DNA of 19,820 nt from Burkholderiaceae bacterium (GCA_022701965.1 JAKONL010000628.1:1-19820), one strand, 5' to 3'. Positions 8,560-18,030 are shown, counted from the stretch's first letter. Program-made: numbers and translations. The notes: generated by a model not told the origin, from the letters alone.

Positions 8560-10319
8560 CAGGGTTTCACGCGCAGGCGTTTCAGCGTTTCGCGCAGCGT
8601 CTCGTTGTCGGCGTCCGCCAAGGTGGACTCGCGCCAGATCTTCAGGGCCTGATCGCGTTCGCCCGAACTCCAGAGGACTTCGCCGAGGTGCGCGCCGATC
8701 TCCGGATCGGGCCGGCGCTCATAGGCCGATTCGAGGATGCGTCTCGCCTCGGCCGCGTTGCCGAGGCGGAACTCGACCCAGCCAAGGCTGTCGGCGATGA
8801 ACGGGTCCTGCGGCGCCAGCGTCACCGCCTTCTGGATCAGGGTGCGGGCCTCCTCCAGGCGGATGTTGCGATCGGCGAACGAGTAGCCCAGTGCGTTGTA
8901 GGCGTTCTGGTTGTCCGGCCGCAACTCGATCAGGCGGCGCAGCAGGCGCTCCATCTCGCCGAGACGATCGAGCTTCTCGGCCATCATGGCCTGGTCGTAG
9001 ACCAGGTCGGCGTCGTCGGGCGCGGCCGTCGTCGCCTGGGCGAGCAGGTCGTAGGCGGCCTGGTATTCCTTGCCGTCGCGCAGGATCTGGAGTTCGGCCT
9101 GCTGGCGCTGCTTGACCTCGGCCGGTGTCGTCTGGGGCAGTGCGCGGACGATCTCGCGTGCCTGCTGGACCTTGCCCTGGCGTGCCAGCAACCCGGCGCG
9201 GCGGATCTGGGCGAGCGCGGGTTCTTCCGAACTGTCGATACGCGCCATCCATTTCTCGGCGGCGGCGAAATCCTTGCGGCGTTCGGCGATCTGCGAGAGC
9301 AGCAGATAGGCCTGCTGCAGGCCGCGCCGGGCTTCGTCGTCGGCCGGACGTGCTTCGGCCAAACCGACGTAGCGGAGGATCGACTTCTCGCCCTCGAGGT
9401 CCTGACGGGCCTGGACCTGCAGGATGCCCAGCAGGATCCACGGGCCGGGCAGCGCCGGATTCGCCGTGGTCAGCGTGGTGAGCTGGGCGGTGGCCTCGGC
9501 GTAGCGCTGGGTTTCCATCAGCGCGCGGGCATAGGCGATCCGGATCTCCGGCAGCGCATCGGGTTGCGACAGGTAGCGGACGACGATGGGCTCGGCCTGC
9601 GGCTGGTCGGGACCCATCAGATCGAGCGCCAGCAGCGACGGGCCGTCGAATTTCGGGTCGGCGGCCTGCGCTTTCAGCGCGGCGTCGAGCGCGCCGGGCC
9701 GGTCACCGGCGACGAAGCGCATGCGGCCCACGGTCGTCCAGGCCAGGCCGGCAGTCGTCGGGTTCGCGAGATCGTCGACCAGCGCCTTCTCGACGACCGA
9801 CGCGGCCAGCTTCTTGTCGGTCGCGCGGCTGTAGTTGCGCGCGATGACGGACATCAGCAGGGGGCGTTCCGGCAGTGGCGTCGCCGCGATCTCGGCACGC
9901 AGGGGCTCCGCGGTCTCCTCCAGACGGTTGAGCGCCACGAGGATCTGCAGCTCGAAGCGGCGGCCGTCGCGGCTGTCGGGCACCGACTGCTGCCAGGCGC
10001 GTGCCGCCGCGAGCGCCGCGTCGCCCGAACGGGCCTGCAGCGCGATCTCGACGGCGCGCTCGAACAGGGCGCTGTCGCCGCTCTTGCGTGCGGCATCCAG
10101 GATGAGCGCATAGCCCGCTCCGGGGTCGGTGCCGCGGGCCGTCAGTTCGCCGATCAGCACTTCGTAGAACAGCGTTGCGGTCAGCGCCGACGGCTGCGGG
10201 GTTTCCTTGGCGGATGGCGGTGGCGTGACCGACCCCGTCGTCTGTGCCTGGGCCCCGGCGGCGATCAGCATGAAGGAAATGGCTGCTGCGAGGCGGAGGC
10301 GGCGGGGCATGGGGGTCAT
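8559..10319 (-). CDS. Secreted tetratricopeptide-repeat protein
   Basis: This 586-residue protein has a signal peptide (about 1-25, ending AGAQAQ) and is otherwise an array of helical TPR-like repeats. The clearest ones are near the C-terminus, for example [31 protein letters not shown] and the following [18 protein letters not shown]. Such proteins are periplasmic or membrane-attached scaffolds, and no enzyme motif is visible. It heads the TPR-lolB-ispE group, so a role in envelope biogenesis is a fair inference only. The frame is open far upstream; candidates are ATGs at 10328 (MSWM), 10319 (MTPM) and 10310. I chose 10319 because a GATTAT box sits just before it and a signal peptide follows. 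No Shine-Dalgarno sequence is strong at any of them. Confidence 0.88.
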   Translation of the reverse strand: MTPMPRRLRLAAAISFMLIAAGAQAQTTGSVTPPPSAKETPQPSALTATLFYEVLIGELTARGTDPGAGYALILDAARKSGDSALFERAVEIALQARSGDAALAAARAWQQSVPDSRDGRRFELQILVALNRLEETAEPLRAEIAATPLPERPLLMSVIARNYSRATDKKLAASVVEKALVDDLANPTTAGLAWTTVGRMRFVAGDRPGALDAALKAQAADPKFDGPSLLALDLMGPDQPQAEPIVVRYLSQPDALPEIRIAYARALMETQRYAEATAQLTTLTTANPALPGPWILLGILQVQARQDLEGEKSILRYVGLAEARPADDEARRGLQQAYLLLSQIAERRKDFAAAEKWMARIDSSEEPALAQIRRAGLLARQGKVQQAREIVRALPQTTPAEVKQRQQAELQILRDGKEYQAAYDLLAQATTAAPDDADLVYDQAMMAEKLDRLGEMERLLRRLIELRPDNQNAYNALGYSFADRNIRLEEARTLIQKAVTLAPQDPFIADSLGWVEFRLGNAAEARRILESAYERRPDPEIGAHLGEVLWSSGERDQALKIWRESTLADADNETLRETLKRLRVKP

Positions 10320-10329
10320 CCAACTCATA

Positions 10330-10335
10330 ATAATC
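10330..10335 (-). promoter_or_regulatory. Putative -10 box of the TPR-lolB-ispE operon
   Basis: GATTAT on the minus strand, overlapping TATTAT, in the 120-bp gap with divergent mutM. It is the only A/T-rich patch there. It lies ten bases before the ATG at 10319, again predicting a very short leader. No -35 match is seen. Confidence 0.35.
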
Positions 10336-10448
10336 GAGGCCTTCGTGTGAGCGTGGGCGATGAACGGGGTTCCCTTCGCTTCTTCTTGCCAGCCGAAGTC
10401 GATCGTCTTCCCACCCTCCCGAACACCTTCCCGAACGACCGGACCCAC

Positions 10449-11264
10449 ATGCCAGAACTCCCGGAGGTCGAAGTCACCCGCCGCGGCTTCGTCGATCGCA
10501 TCGCAGGCGCGCGCATCGAGGCCGTCCGCGTGGGCAAGCCGCTGCGCTGGGCGCTCGGCGTCGAGCCCGGAACGCTGGTCGGGCGCACGGTGCGCACCGT
10601 GCGGCGGCGCGGCAAGTACCTGCTGGTCGAACTGGACGCCGGCCTGGTGCTGATGCACCTGGGCATGTCGGGCAGCCTGCGCTTCGACAACGCGCTCCCG
10701 TCGCCCGGCACGCACGATCACTTCGACCTCGTGACGACACAGGGCACCTTGCGGCTCAACGATCCGCGCCGCTTCGGCGCCGTGGTGCACGTGGAGGACG
10801 AGAGCTCGCCGCTGGCGCTCAAGCTGCTCGGCGGTCTCGGGATGGAGCCGCTCGAGGACGGTTTCGACTTCGAGGCGTTCAGGGCGGGCCTCCTGCAGCG
10901 CCGGGCACCGATCAAGCAGGTCCTGCTGGCCGGCGACATCGTGGTGGGCGTCGGGAACATCTATGCGTCGGAGGCGCTCTTCCTGGCTGGCATCCGGCCG
11001 ACCCTGGCCGCTTCGCGGCTCAGCCGGCCCAGGATGCTGCGGCTGCATGCGGCGATCAGGGAGATCCTGGCGCGGGCGGTGGAGCGCGGCGGCAGCACCC
11101 TGCGCGACTTCACCAACATCGACGGACAGACAGGCTATTTCCAGCTGGAGGCGACCGTCTACGGCCGTGCCGGGGAGCCGTGCCGCGTCTGCGCGACGCC
11201 CATCCGGCAGATTCGCCAGGGCCAGCGGTCGACGTTTTTCTGCCCGAACTGTCAAAAGTACTGA
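10449..11264 (+). CDS. mutM: Formamidopyrimidine-DNA glycosylase (MutM/Fpg)
   Basis: MutM is a bifunctional glycosylase/AP lyase that removes 8-oxoguanine and formamidopyrimidines from DNA. The protein starts MPELPEVE, so the mature Pro2 nucleophile and Glu3 are in place. The conserved Lys lies in RRRGKYLL (about 56), with HLGMSGSLR and the helix-two-turn-helix region [13 protein letters not shown]. The C-terminal zinc finger has C-x2-C and C-x2-C (CRVC ... CPNC) flanking the [10 protein letters not shown] hairpin. Length is 271, as in E. coli (269). An open frame continues far upstream, but the MPELPEVE start at 10449 is certain because Pro2 must be exposed. It is divergent from the TPR gene and followed by the dynamin-like gene and mutY on the same strand. 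Confidence 0.98.
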   Translation: MPELPEVEVTRRGFVDRIAGARIEAVRVGKPLRWALGVEPGTLVGRTVRTVRRRGKYLLVELDAGLVLMHLGMSGSLRFDNALPSPGTHDHFDLVTTQGTLRLNDPRRFGAVVHVEDESSPLALKLLGGLGMEPLEDGFDFEAFRAGLLQRRAPIKQVLLAGDIVVGVGNIYASEALFLAGIRPTLAASRLSRPRMLRLHAAIREILARAVERGGSTLRDFTNIDGQTGYFQLEATVYGRAGEPCRVCATPIRQIRQGQRSTFFCPNCQKY

Positions 11265-11300
11265 AAAGGGTTGGTAAGAAAGGGCACTATTCGCGGGCGG

Positions 11301-11326
11301 ACCGGCAGGCCGGTGCTATATTTTTT
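11301..11326 (+). terminator. Possible weak terminator after mutM, overlapping the next promoter
   Basis: ACCGG (11301-11305) and CCGGT (11310-11314) form a short stem with a 4-base loop, followed by GCTATAT and a run of six T (11321-11326). The stem is short and the T-run is set off from it, so termination would be inefficient. The T-run overlaps the extended -10 of the downstream gene. Confidence 0.35.
11314..11322 (+). promoter_or_regulatory. Putative extended -10 promoter of the dynamin-like gene
   Basis: TGCTATATT contains a TG extension, one spacer base, and TATATT (5 of 6 matches to TATAAT). Extended -10 promoters can work without a good -35, and none is seen. Transcription would begin near 11329, about 13 bases before an ATG (11342) and 21 before the TTG start (11350). 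Confidence 0.5.
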
Positions 11327-11349
11327 CTAACCAACTCTTACATGTCCTT

Positions 11350-13386
11350 TTGACCCGCTCCTTCAATCAGCAATTCGACCAGCACGGCGCCTGGCGCCGC
11401 AGTTTCGCGAAACGCCTCAACGGGCTTTCGGGCTGGTTGCGCGACCACGACCTCCTCGATCAGGCGGTGGCCGAGCGGCTGGGGGAGCTGGAAGCGCAGC
11501 TGCGCACCAGCAAGGTCATGGTGGCCTTCGTCGCCGAGTTCTCGCGCGGCAAGTCCGAACTCATCAACGCGATCTTTTTCGCCGGCTACGGGCGCCGGAT
11601 CATGCCGGCGAGCGCCGGGCGCACGACGATGTGCCCGACCGAGCTCAGCTACGACGTCGCGAAGGCGCCGAGCCTGCAGCTGCTGCCGATCGAGACCCGC
11701 CTGGAGCCGCGTTCGCTGGTCCACTGGCGCAACGAGCCTGCGCGCTGGACGCACGTGCCGATCGACGTCGACGATGCGGACCAGCTGTCGCGGGCGATGG
11801 GCAAGGTGGCGGAGGTCTCCTGGGTGCCGCTGGAGCAGGCGCGCGCCCTCGGTTTCTGGAACGACGGCGCGCCCGAGGACAACCCGCTTCCCGACGCCCA
11901 GGGCCGGGTGGAGATTCCGCGCTGGCGCCATGCGGTGCTCAACATGCCCCATCCGCTGCTCGAGCAGGGCCTGGTGATCCTCGACACGCCGGGCCTCAAC
12001 GCGATCGGCGCCGAGCCCGAACTCACGGTCAGCCTGATCCCGCAGGCGCATGCGGTGGTCTTCATCCTCGGCGCGGACACCGGCGTGACGCGGTCCGATC
12101 TGTCGATCTGGCGCGAGCACCTGATCACCGAGGGCGATCCGGCGCGCCGCAGCGACACGCGCATCGTCGTGCTCAACAAGATCGACACGATGTGGGACAC
12201 GCTCAGCACGCCCGCGCAGACCGACGTGCAGATCGAGCGCCAGCGCAAGGGCGCGGCCGAGCTGCTCGGCGTGCCGCTCGGCCACGTGCTGCCGGTGTCG
12301 GCGCAAAAGGGGCTGCAGGCGAAGATCCGACGCGACGCGCCGCTGCTCGCGGCCAGCCGGCTGTCGGCGCTCGAATCGGTGCTCGGCGAAGGCCTGCTGG
12401 GCAAGCGCGAGACCATGCTGCGACTGGCCGTGGACGCGGGTGTCGATGCGCTCAGCGCGGAGGCCACGCGCATCCTCGGCGTGCGCCAGCGCGACCTGTC
12501 CGAACAGGCGCTGGAACTGCAGGGCCTGCGCGGCAAGAACGTCTCGGTGATCAAGCACATGCGCGTGCGCATCGAGCAGGAGCAGGACGAGTTCGAGAAC
12601 AGCAACGGCCGCATCCTGGCCTTGCGCTCGGTGCAGGGCAAGCTGCTGCGCGAGGTGTATTCGGTGCTCGGCACGACGGCGCTGCGCAACGACATGGGCA
12701 AGCTGGCCGCATCGCTCAAGCGGCCGGGCATCAAGCTCAACGTGCGCAAGATCTACGGCGAGACCTTCGACGCGCTGCGCAACAACCTGAAGGAGGTCCA
12801 GACCACGACCGGCGAGATCCAGTCGATGCTCCACGCCACCTTCCGGCAGCTCAACGCCGAGCACGGCTTCACGCTCAAGGCGCCGGCCGAGCCCGATCTG
12901 GTCGGGTTCCAGCAGCAGCTGAGCGACATCGAGAAGAGCCACGTGCACTACCTGGGCATGGGCAACATGCTCAAGCTGGCCCAGCCCGACTTCTGCGACA
13001 AGCTGGTTCGCGCGCTCGCGAGCCGCCTGCGGGTGGTCAACGAGGCGGCCATGACGGAGGTCGAACGCTGGAGCAAGGGCGCCGCGGCGCAGCTGGACGC
13101 CCAGCTCAAGGAGCGCCGCCGCAACTTCGGCCGCCGCATCGAGTCGGTCGAGCGCATCCAGGGCGCGGCGGGCAGCCTGGAGGAACGGCTGGCCGAGCTG
13201 GCCGAGCAGGAGGGTGCGATCTCCGGTATCCAGGCGCGACTGAATGAGCTGATCGCGTTGCTGAGCACCGACGATGCCGACGAGGTGTTCGACGATTCGG
13301 AAGACCTGTCCGAAACGTCGTCGCCGTCGGACATGGGCATCGACGCGGACACGCCCGAAGCGCTCGGCACGGCCGGTGTCCGCTGA
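11350..13386 (+). CDS. Dynamin-like GTPase
   Basis: This is a 678-residue large GTPase of the bacterial dynamin-like superfamily. G1 reads AEFSRGKSE (about 62-70; the usual first Gly is Ala), switch I threonines lie in RTTMCPTE (about 91-98), G3 is DTPG (212-215) and G4 is NKID (276-279). About 120 residues separate switch I from G3, longer than usual. The C-terminal half (about 380-640) is helical with likely coiled coils, then an acidic Ser/Asp-rich tail (about 640-678). No transmembrane stretch is obvious. The frame opens only at TTG 11350; the ATG at 11342 is out of frame. It overlaps mutY by 11 bp and lies between the two GO-repair glycosylases. Cellular role is unknown; bacterial relatives remodel membranes or, for E. 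coli CrfC, link to the replication clamp. Confidence 0.9.
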   Translation: MTRSFNQQFDQHGAWRRSFAKRLNGLSGWLRDHDLLDQAVAERLGELEAQLRTSKVMVAFVAEFSRGKSELINAIFFAGYGRRIMPASAGRTTMCPTELSYDVAKAPSLQLLPIETRLEPRSLVHWRNEPARWTHVPIDVDDADQLSRAMGKVAEVSWVPLEQARALGFWNDGAPEDNPLPDAQGRVEIPRWRHAVLNMPHPLLEQGLVILDTPGLNAIGAEPELTVSLIPQAHAVVFILGADTGVTRSDLSIWREHLITEGDPARRSDTRIVVLNKIDTMWDTLSTPAQTDVQIERQRKGAAELLGVPLGHVLPVSAQKGLQAKIRRDAPLLAASRLSALESVLGEGLLGKRETMLRLAVDAGVDALSAEATRILGVRQRDLSEQALELQGLRGKNVSVIKHMRVRIEQEQDEFENSNGRILALRSVQGKLLREVYSVLGTTALRNDMGKLAASLKRPGIKLNVRKIYGETFDALRNNLKEVQTTTGEIQSMLHATFRQLNAEHGFTLKAPAEPDLVGFQQQLSDIEKSHVHYLGMGNMLKLAQPDFCDKLVRALASRLRVVNEAAMTEVERWSKGAAAQLDAQLKERRRNFGRRIESVERIQGAAGSLEERLAELAEQEGAISGIQARLNELIALLSTDDADEVFDDSEDLSETSSPSDMGIDADTPEALGTAGVR

Positions 13387-14449
13387 GGACGGCACGGCGC
13401 GGCGCACCGGACCGCCCGATTTCGCGACGCGGCTCGTCGACTGGCAGCGCAGCCACGGCCGCAGCACCCTGCCCTGGCAGAACACGCAGGATCCCTACCG
13501 CGTCTGGCTGTCCGAGGTCATGCTCCAGCAGACCCAGGTGGTGACCGTGCTGGGCTACTTCGAGCGCTTCCTGGCGCGTTTTCCGGATGTCGCGGCGCTC
13601 GCCGCCGGCAGCGAGGACGAGGTGCTCGGCCTGTGGAGCGGCCTGGGCTACTACAGCCGGGCGCGCAACATGCACCGGTGCGCGCAGGAGGTCGTGGCGC
13701 GCTTCGGCGGCGTGTTCCCGTCCACCGCGGCCGAACTCGTCACGCTGCCGGGCATCGGCCGCTCGACGGCGGCGGCCATCGCGGCGTTCTGCTTCGGCGA
13801 GCGCGTCGCCATCCTGGACGGCAACGTCAAGCGGGTGCTCACGCGCGTGCTGGGGTTCGCCGGCGACATGTCGTCCGCGGCGCAGGAGCGGGCGCTCTGG
13901 GACGTCGCGACCGACCTGCTGCCGCCGGCCGACCGCCCGGCGGACATCTCCCGCTACACGCAGGGCGTGATGGACCTCGGTGCCACGGTCTGCCTGCCGC
14001 GCAAGCCCAGCTGCATGCTGTGCCCGATGGCCGACATCTGCGTCGGCCGGCGCGAAGGCGCACCCGAGCGCTACCCCGTGAAGACGCGCAAGCTCAGGCG
14101 CAGCGCGCAGTCGCTCTGGATGCTGCTGGCCAGGGATGCGCAGGGCCGCGTCTGGCTGGAAAAGCGTCCCGCGACCGGCATCTGGGCCGGACTGCATGCG
14201 ATGCCCATGTTCGAAAGCCGCGATGCGCTGTCGGCGGCGTTGCGGCCCGACGAGAAGGACGCCGCGACGGACGAGGAAGTGTTCGTCCACGTGCTGACGC
14301 ACAAGGACCTGCACGTCCATCCGGTGCTCGTCGACGGTATCGCGCCGCGCGTGCTGGGCGAGGGTGGACGCTGGCTCGCGCGCGACGAGTGGGAGCCGCT
14401 CGGCCTGCCCGCGCTGGTGCGCAAGCGGCTGCTCCGGTTCGACCGCTGA
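13376..14449 (+). CDS. mutY: Adenine DNA glycosylase MutY
   Basis: MutY removes adenine mispaired with 8-oxoguanine and so acts after MutM in the GO system. Of 357 residues, the N-terminal domain has PYRVWLSEVMLQQTQV with catalytic Glu about 47, the helix-hairpin-helix LPGIGRSTAAAIAAF, and the catalytic Asp 148 in ILDGNVKRVL. The [4Fe-4S] ligands are C206, C213, C216 and C222 (C-x6-C-x2-C-x5-C, exactly the family spacing). A NUDIX-like 8-oxoG recognition domain follows (about 240-355). The GTG at 13376, inside the end of the dynamin-like gene, gives the usual short N-terminus; the frame is open further upstream, but those ATGs would add only residues read from the upstream gene. Translation is probably coupled to the upstream gene. 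Confidence 0.95.
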   Translation: MSAEDGTARRTGPPDFATRLVDWQRSHGRSTLPWQNTQDPYRVWLSEVMLQQTQVVTVLGYFERFLARFPDVAALAAGSEDEVLGLWSGLGYYSRARNMHRCAQEVVARFGGVFPSTAAELVTLPGIGRSTAAAIAAFCFGERVAILDGNVKRVLTRVLGFAGDMSSAAQERALWDVATDLLPPADRPADISRYTQGVMDLGATVCLPRKPSCMLCPMADICVGRREGAPERYPVKTRKLRRSAQSLWMLLARDAQGRVWLEKRPATGIWAGLHAMPMFESRDALSAALRPDEKDAATDEEVFVHVLTHKDLHVHPVLVDGIAPRVLGEGGRWLARDEWEPLGLPALVRKRLLRFDR

Positions 14450-14462
14450 ACCGGCGGCCGGC

Positions 14463-15356
14463 TCAGGCGCCGTCCAGCTCCCGGTGCCGCTTGAGCGCGA
14501 CCCAGCGCGCCCCGAACCGCTGCGCGAGCTGCTCCACCAGGAAGACCGACCGGTGCTGCCCGCCCGTGCAGCCGATCGCCACCGTCACGTAGGCGCGATG
14601 GTCGCTCGCCAGCGCATCGAGCCAGCGGCCGAGGAACTGCTCGATGTCGTCGTACATGCGCGCCACGTCGGGATGCTCGCGCAGCCAGTCGATCACCGGC
14701 GCGTCGCGGCCGGTGAGCGCGCGCAGCGCCGGCACGTAGTGCGGATTGGGCAGCATCCTCACGTCGAAGACGTAGTCGGCATCGAGCGGCACGCCGCGCT
14801 TGAAGGCGAAGGATTCGAACACCAGCGTCAGCGAGCTCTCCGGCGCCGAGATCAGCGCCTTCACGTAGCTCTGCAACTGCGCGGGCCGGATGATGCTGGT
14901 GTCGATCACGTCGGCGCCGTCGCGCAGGTCGGCGAGCAGCTCGCGCTCCAGGTCGATCGAGTGCACCAGCACGCGCTGCTGCTCCGGCACGTCCGTGCGG
15001 CCTTCCTGGCGCGAGAGCGGATGGCGCCGGCGCGTCTCCGAGAAGCGCCGCACCAGCGCGTCGGTGGTGGCGTCGAGGAACAGCGAGCGCAGCACCACGC
15101 CCTCGCGGCGCAGGCCCTCGAGCTGCTGCGGCACCAGCGGCAGCGAGACCCCGCTGCGCACGTCCATGGCGATGGCCACGCGCGTGGCCTGCTGCTCGCG
15201 CTGCAGGGCGACGAACGGCGCGAGCAGTTCAGGCGGCAGGTTGTCCACGCAGTAGTAGCCGGCGTCCTCCAGCGCGTGCAGCGCGACCGACTTGCCCGAG
15301 CCGGACATGCCGGTGATGAGCACCAGTTCGAGCCGGCCGCGCACGACGTCGCTCAC
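14463..15356 (-). CDS. rapZ: RNase adapter protein RapZ / YvcJ-family nucleotide-binding protein
   Basis: RapZ has an N-terminal P-loop NTPase-like domain and a C-terminal domain. In E. coli it binds glucosamine-6-phosphate and guides RNase E to the small RNA GlmZ, so controlling cell-wall precursor synthesis. Here (297 residues) the P-loop is GMSGSGKS (about 16-23), followed by [15 protein letters not shown] and later VIDTSIIRP; the C-terminal signature [17 protein letters not shown] is intact. The start is a GTG at 15356 that overlaps the recN stop (GTGA), so it is translationally coupled to recN. Betaproteobacteria are not known to have GlmZ (recalled), so the target may differ. It converges on mutY with only 13 bp between the stops. 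Confidence 0.95.
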   Translation of the reverse strand: MSDVVRGRLELVLITGMSGSGKSVALHALEDAGYYCVDNLPPELLAPFVALQREQQATRVAIAMDVRSGVSLPLVPQQLEGLRREGVVLRSLFLDATTDALVRRFSETRRRHPLSRQEGRTDVPEQQRVLVHSIDLERELLADLRDGADVIDTSIIRPAQLQSYVKALISAPESSLTLVFESFAFKRGVPLDADYVFDVRMLPNPHYVPALRALTGRDAPVIDWLREHPDVARMYDDIEQFLGRWLDALASDHRAYVTVAIGCTGGQHRSVFLVEQLAQRFGARWVALKRHRELDGA

Positions 15357-17062
15357 GAAGCCGCTCCGGCCGCGACCGTGTCGGGCTCGCCGGCAGCGGG
15401 CTTGCCGAGCATCTCGCGCGCGTGGGCCAGCGTCGTCGCCGAGACGCGTTCGCCGCCGAGCATGCGCGCGACCTCGCGCGTGCGGCTGTCTTCGTCGAGC
15501 GGCGCGACGCTGCTCTCGGTGCGCGGCCCGCCGCCTGACGCGCCGGCGGCGGTCGGACGCTTGGCGACCAGCAGGTGATGGTCGGCGCAGGCCGCGACCT
15601 GCGGCAGGTGCGTCACGGCCAGCACCTGGCGGTCGCGCCCGAGCTGCTGCATCAGCCGCCCGACCGTCTCGGCCACCGCGCCGCCGACGCCCGAATCGAC
15701 CTCGTCGAAGATCAGCGTCTGTGCCGCGCCGAGTTCGCTGGTCGTCACGGCGATGGCCAGCGCGACGCGCGAGAGTTCGCCGCCCGAGGCGACCTTGCCG
15801 ATCGGCCGCGGCGTGCTGCCCGCATGGCCGGCCACGAGGAACGAGATTTCTTCCAGCCCTGCGCGACCCGGCTGCGCGAGCGGCTGAAGCGCGACTTCGA
15901 AGCGGCCGCCCTGCATGCCCAGTCCCTGCATGGCCTGCGTCACCGCCTGCGACAGTCGCGGCGCGGCCTGCCTGCGGACCTTGCCGAGCGCCTTCGCTTC
16001 CTTCATGTAGGTCTGCTGCGCGTTCTGTTCGGCGCGCTCGAGCGCGTCGAGGTCGCTCTGCGCGTCGAGCGCCTTCAGTTCCGACTGCCATCCCGCCAGC
16101 AGGGCGGGAAGCTCGGCCGGCTGGCGCTTGTAGCGGCGCGCCATCGACATCCAGGTGCCCATGCGCTCGTCCAGGTCGGCCAGCGTCTGCGGATCGGCGT
16201 CCGACCGGCGCAGGTAGCCGTGCAGCGAGTGGGCGGCGTCCGACGCCTGCGCCACGCTCGAGGCCAGCACCTCGGCCAGCGCCTTGAATTCCGGCTCGAT
16301 GTGCTCGCAGTCCTGCAGCAGCGCCAGCGCGCGGTTGAGCGCGGGCAGCGCTCCGGCCTCGTCGTCCTCGAGCGCCGTGCGGGCGCCTTCGACCGCGTCG
16401 ATCAGCGCCTGGGCGTTCGACGCTCGCGTGTGGCTGGCCGAAAGCTCTTCCCACTCGTCGGCCAGCGGCGCGAGCTTGGCGAGCTCGCCGACCTGCCACT
16501 GCAGGCGCTCGCGTTCGCGCTGGAGCGTGTCCTGCGCAGATCGCGCGCGATCGAGTGCGCCGAGCGCCTGTCGCCAGCCGTTCCATGCGCCGTCGAGCGC
16601 GGCGGTGTCGACACCGGCGTAGGCGTCGAGCAATCCGCGCACGGCGTCCGGCCGCGTCAGGCTTTGCCAGGCATGCTGGCCGTGGATGTCGAGCAGCCGG
16701 TCGCCGATCTCGCGCAGCTGCGTGGCGGTCGCGGGGCTGCCGTTGATCCAGCCACGGCTGCGTCCCTGCAGGTCGACGGTGCGCCGCAGCAGCAGGGCAT
16801 CTCCCGCCTCGAAGCCGCCGGCGTCCAGCCACGGCGCGAACTGCGGGTCGGCGTCGAATTCGGCGCTGACGTCCAGGCGCTCGGCGCCTTCGCGCACCGC
16901 ACCGGCGTCGGCGCGGCTGCCCAGCGCGATCTGCACCGCGTCGATCAGGATCGACTTGCCCGCGCCGGTCTCGCCGGTCAGCACCGTGAAGCCCGACGAA
17001 AGATCGATGTCGAGGGCGCGCACGATCACGAAATCGCGCAACGCGATGCGTCGCAATGCCAT
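15353..17062 (-). CDS. recN: DNA repair protein RecN
   Basis: RecN is an SMC-like ATPase that helps recombinational repair of double-strand breaks by holding DNA together near the nucleoid. The 569 residues show Walker A GETGAGKS (about 30-37), [11 protein letters not shown], a central coiled-coil region (about 155-370), the ABC signature ASGGELSR, Walker [11 protein letters not shown] and VTHLPQVAA. It is slightly longer than the E. coli protein (553) because of a low-complexity insertion near [14 protein letters not shown] and an Ala-rich tail. The ATG at 17062 gives the standard [11 protein letters not shown] start. It lies 40 bp after nadK on the same strand; nadK-recN pairing is widespread. 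No LexA-type box is evident in that gap. Confidence 0.97.
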   Translation of the reverse strand: MALRRIALRDFVIVRALDIDLSSGFTVLTGETGAGKSILIDAVQIALGSRADAGAVREGAERLDVSAEFDADPQFAPWLDAGGFEAGDALLLRRTVDLQGRSRGWINGSPATATQLREIGDRLLDIHGQHAWQSLTRPDAVRGLLDAYAGVDTAALDGAWNGWRQALGALDRARSAQDTLQRERERLQWQVGELAKLAPLADEWEELSASHTRASNAQALIDAVEGARTALEDDEAGALPALNRALALLQDCEHIEPEFKALAEVLASSVAQASDAAHSLHGYLRRSDADPQTLADLDERMGTWMSMARRYKRQPAELPALLAGWQSELKALDAQSDLDALERAEQNAQQTYMKEAKALGKVRRQAAPRLSQAVTQAMQGLGMQGGRFEVALQPLAQPGRAGLEEISFLVAGHAGSTPRPIGKVASGGELSRVALAIAVTTSELGAAQTLIFDEVDSGVGGAVAETVGRLMQQLGRDRQVLAVTHLPQVAACADHHLLVAKRPTAAGASGGGPRTESSVAPLDEDSRTREVARMLGGERVSATTLAHAREMLGKPAAGEPDTVAAGAAS

Positions 17063-17102
17063 CAGCAGTCCTGCAGGTTCAAAAAGCGGCCATGGTGCAC
17101 GG

Positions 17103-17999
17103 TCAGGAGCCTCCCTCGTTCCAGTGCAGTTTCTTGCGCAGCGTGTCGAAGTAGCTCCAGCCCCTGGGATGCAGGAAGCGCACCCGGAACTCCGAGCGGC
17201 GCACCACCACGCGGTCGCCGATCTCCACCGAGGCCAGCGACTGCATGTCGAAGTTCGCGCTCGCCCCGCGGCCCGAGACCAGTTCGATCACGATCTCGTC
17301 GGCGTCGGGCAGCAGGATCGGGCGGTTCGAGAGCGTGTGCGGCGCGATCGGCACCAGCACCCAGCCGGGAATGGAGGGATGCATCAGCGGCCCGCCGGCC
17401 GACAGCGCATAGGCGGTCGAGCCGGTCGGCGACGCGATGATCAGGCCGTCGGCGCGCTGGCTGGCCACGAAATGGTTGCCCACCGACACCCGCAGCTCGA
17501 CCATGCCGGAGGTCGCTCCGCGGTTGACGACCACGTCGTTCATCGCGAGCGCATCGAACACGCAGGCGCCGTCGCGCATCACGTGCGCATGCATCAGGCT
17601 GCGATGGTCCTCCTCGTATTCGCCGGCGAGCATCGGCACCAGCGTCGACTGGTAGTTGTCGATCGGAATGTCGGTGACGAAGCCGAGCCGGCCGCGGTTG
17701 ATGCCGATCAGCGGAATGCCGTAGGGCGCGAGCTGGCGTCCGATGCCGAGCATGGTGCCGTCGCCGCCGACGACCAGGCCGAGATCGCAGCGCTCGCCGA
17801 TCTCCCTCGCGTTGAGCGACTCGTAGCGGCTGACTTCCGGGTCGCCCGCCGTCGAGCGCTCGACCACCACCGTGCAGCCCTGGGCCTCGAGAAAGGCGCC
17901 GATGCCCGCCATCACGCCGTCCTGCGGCCCGGCCTGCGCGCGCTGGCCGGACGCCTGGTATTTGCCGATGAGAGCGACATGCCGGAAGCGCGGGGTCAT
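17103..17999 (-). CDS. nadK: NAD kinase
   Basis: NadK phosphorylates NAD to NADP. The 298-residue protein has the family motifs: GGDGTML (about 78-84; D80 is the catalytic Asp), [10 protein letters not shown], the NAD-binding segment [20 protein letters not shown], and [12 protein letters not shown] chose the ATG at 17999, giving [13 protein letters not shown] as in relatives; an in-frame TTG three codons upstream (18008) is possible but less likely. No Shine-Dalgarno sequence precedes the ATG, and a TGTAAT box ends nine bases before it. It is divergent from hrcA across 31 bp and heads the nadK-recN-rapZ group. Confidence 0.97.
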   Translation of the reverse strand: MTPRFRHVALIGKYQASGQRAQAGPQDGVMAGIGAFLEAQGCTVVVERSTAGDPEVSRYESLNAREIGERCDLGLVVGGDGTMLGIGRQLAPYGIPLIGINRGRLGFVTDIPIDNYQSTLVPMLAGEYEEDHRSLMHAHVMRDGACVFDALAMNDVVVNRGATSGMVELRVSVGNHFVASQRADGLIIASPTGSTAYALSAGGPLMHPSIPGWVLVPIAPHTLSNRPILLPDADEIVIELVSGRGASANFDMQSLASVEIGDRVVVRRSEFRVRFLHPRGWSYFDTLRKKLHWNEGGS

Positions 18000-18008
18000 A
18001 TTCGACAA

Positions 18009-18014
18009 ATTACA
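18009..18014 (-). promoter_or_regulatory. Putative -10 box of nadK
   Basis: TGTAAT on the minus strand, ending nine bases before the nadK ATG, in the 31-bp gap shared with hrcA. With no ribosome site visible, a leader of only a few bases is predicted. It lies directly beside the hrcA -10 box on the other strand, so the two promoters must overlap. Confidence 0.4.
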
Positions 18015-18018
18015 ACAT

Positions 18019-18024
18019 TAAAAT
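18019..18024 (+). promoter_or_regulatory. Putative -10 box of hrcA
   Basis: TAAAAT lies six bases before the hrcA ATG at 18031, predicting a start of transcription at or beside the ATG. No CIRCE operator (TTAGCACTC-N9-GAGTGCTAA) is present here, so hrcA does not look self-repressed in the classical way. Confidence 0.45.
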
Positions 18025-18030
18025 CTTTCG

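Noticed and set aside
8688..10448. A long plus-strand frame leading into mutM, suggesting a giant fusion
   Set aside because: It is the antisense shadow of the TPR gene. MutM must begin at MPELPEVE so that Pro2 is exposed.
11338..13485. A 715-codon open frame on the minus strand, opposite the dynamin-like gene
   Set aside because: Its translation is rich in Arg, His, Gln, Ala and Asp with no domain, as expected for the shadow of a GC-rich gene. The plus-strand frame has full GTPase motifs.
14450..14462. GC-rich inverted repeat between mutY and rapZ as a bidirectional terminator
   Set aside because: The gap is only 13 bp, and no stem with a T tract exists on either strand.
15357..16832. Upstream extension of the rapZ frame to a 789-residue protein
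   Set aside because: The extra part is antisense-free but out of frame with recN on the same strand and is Arg/Ala-rich noise. RapZ normally starts a few residues before its P-loop.
18000..18030. CIRCE operator upstream of hrcA
   Set aside because: No TTAGCACTC or GAGTGCTAA half-site is present in the gap.
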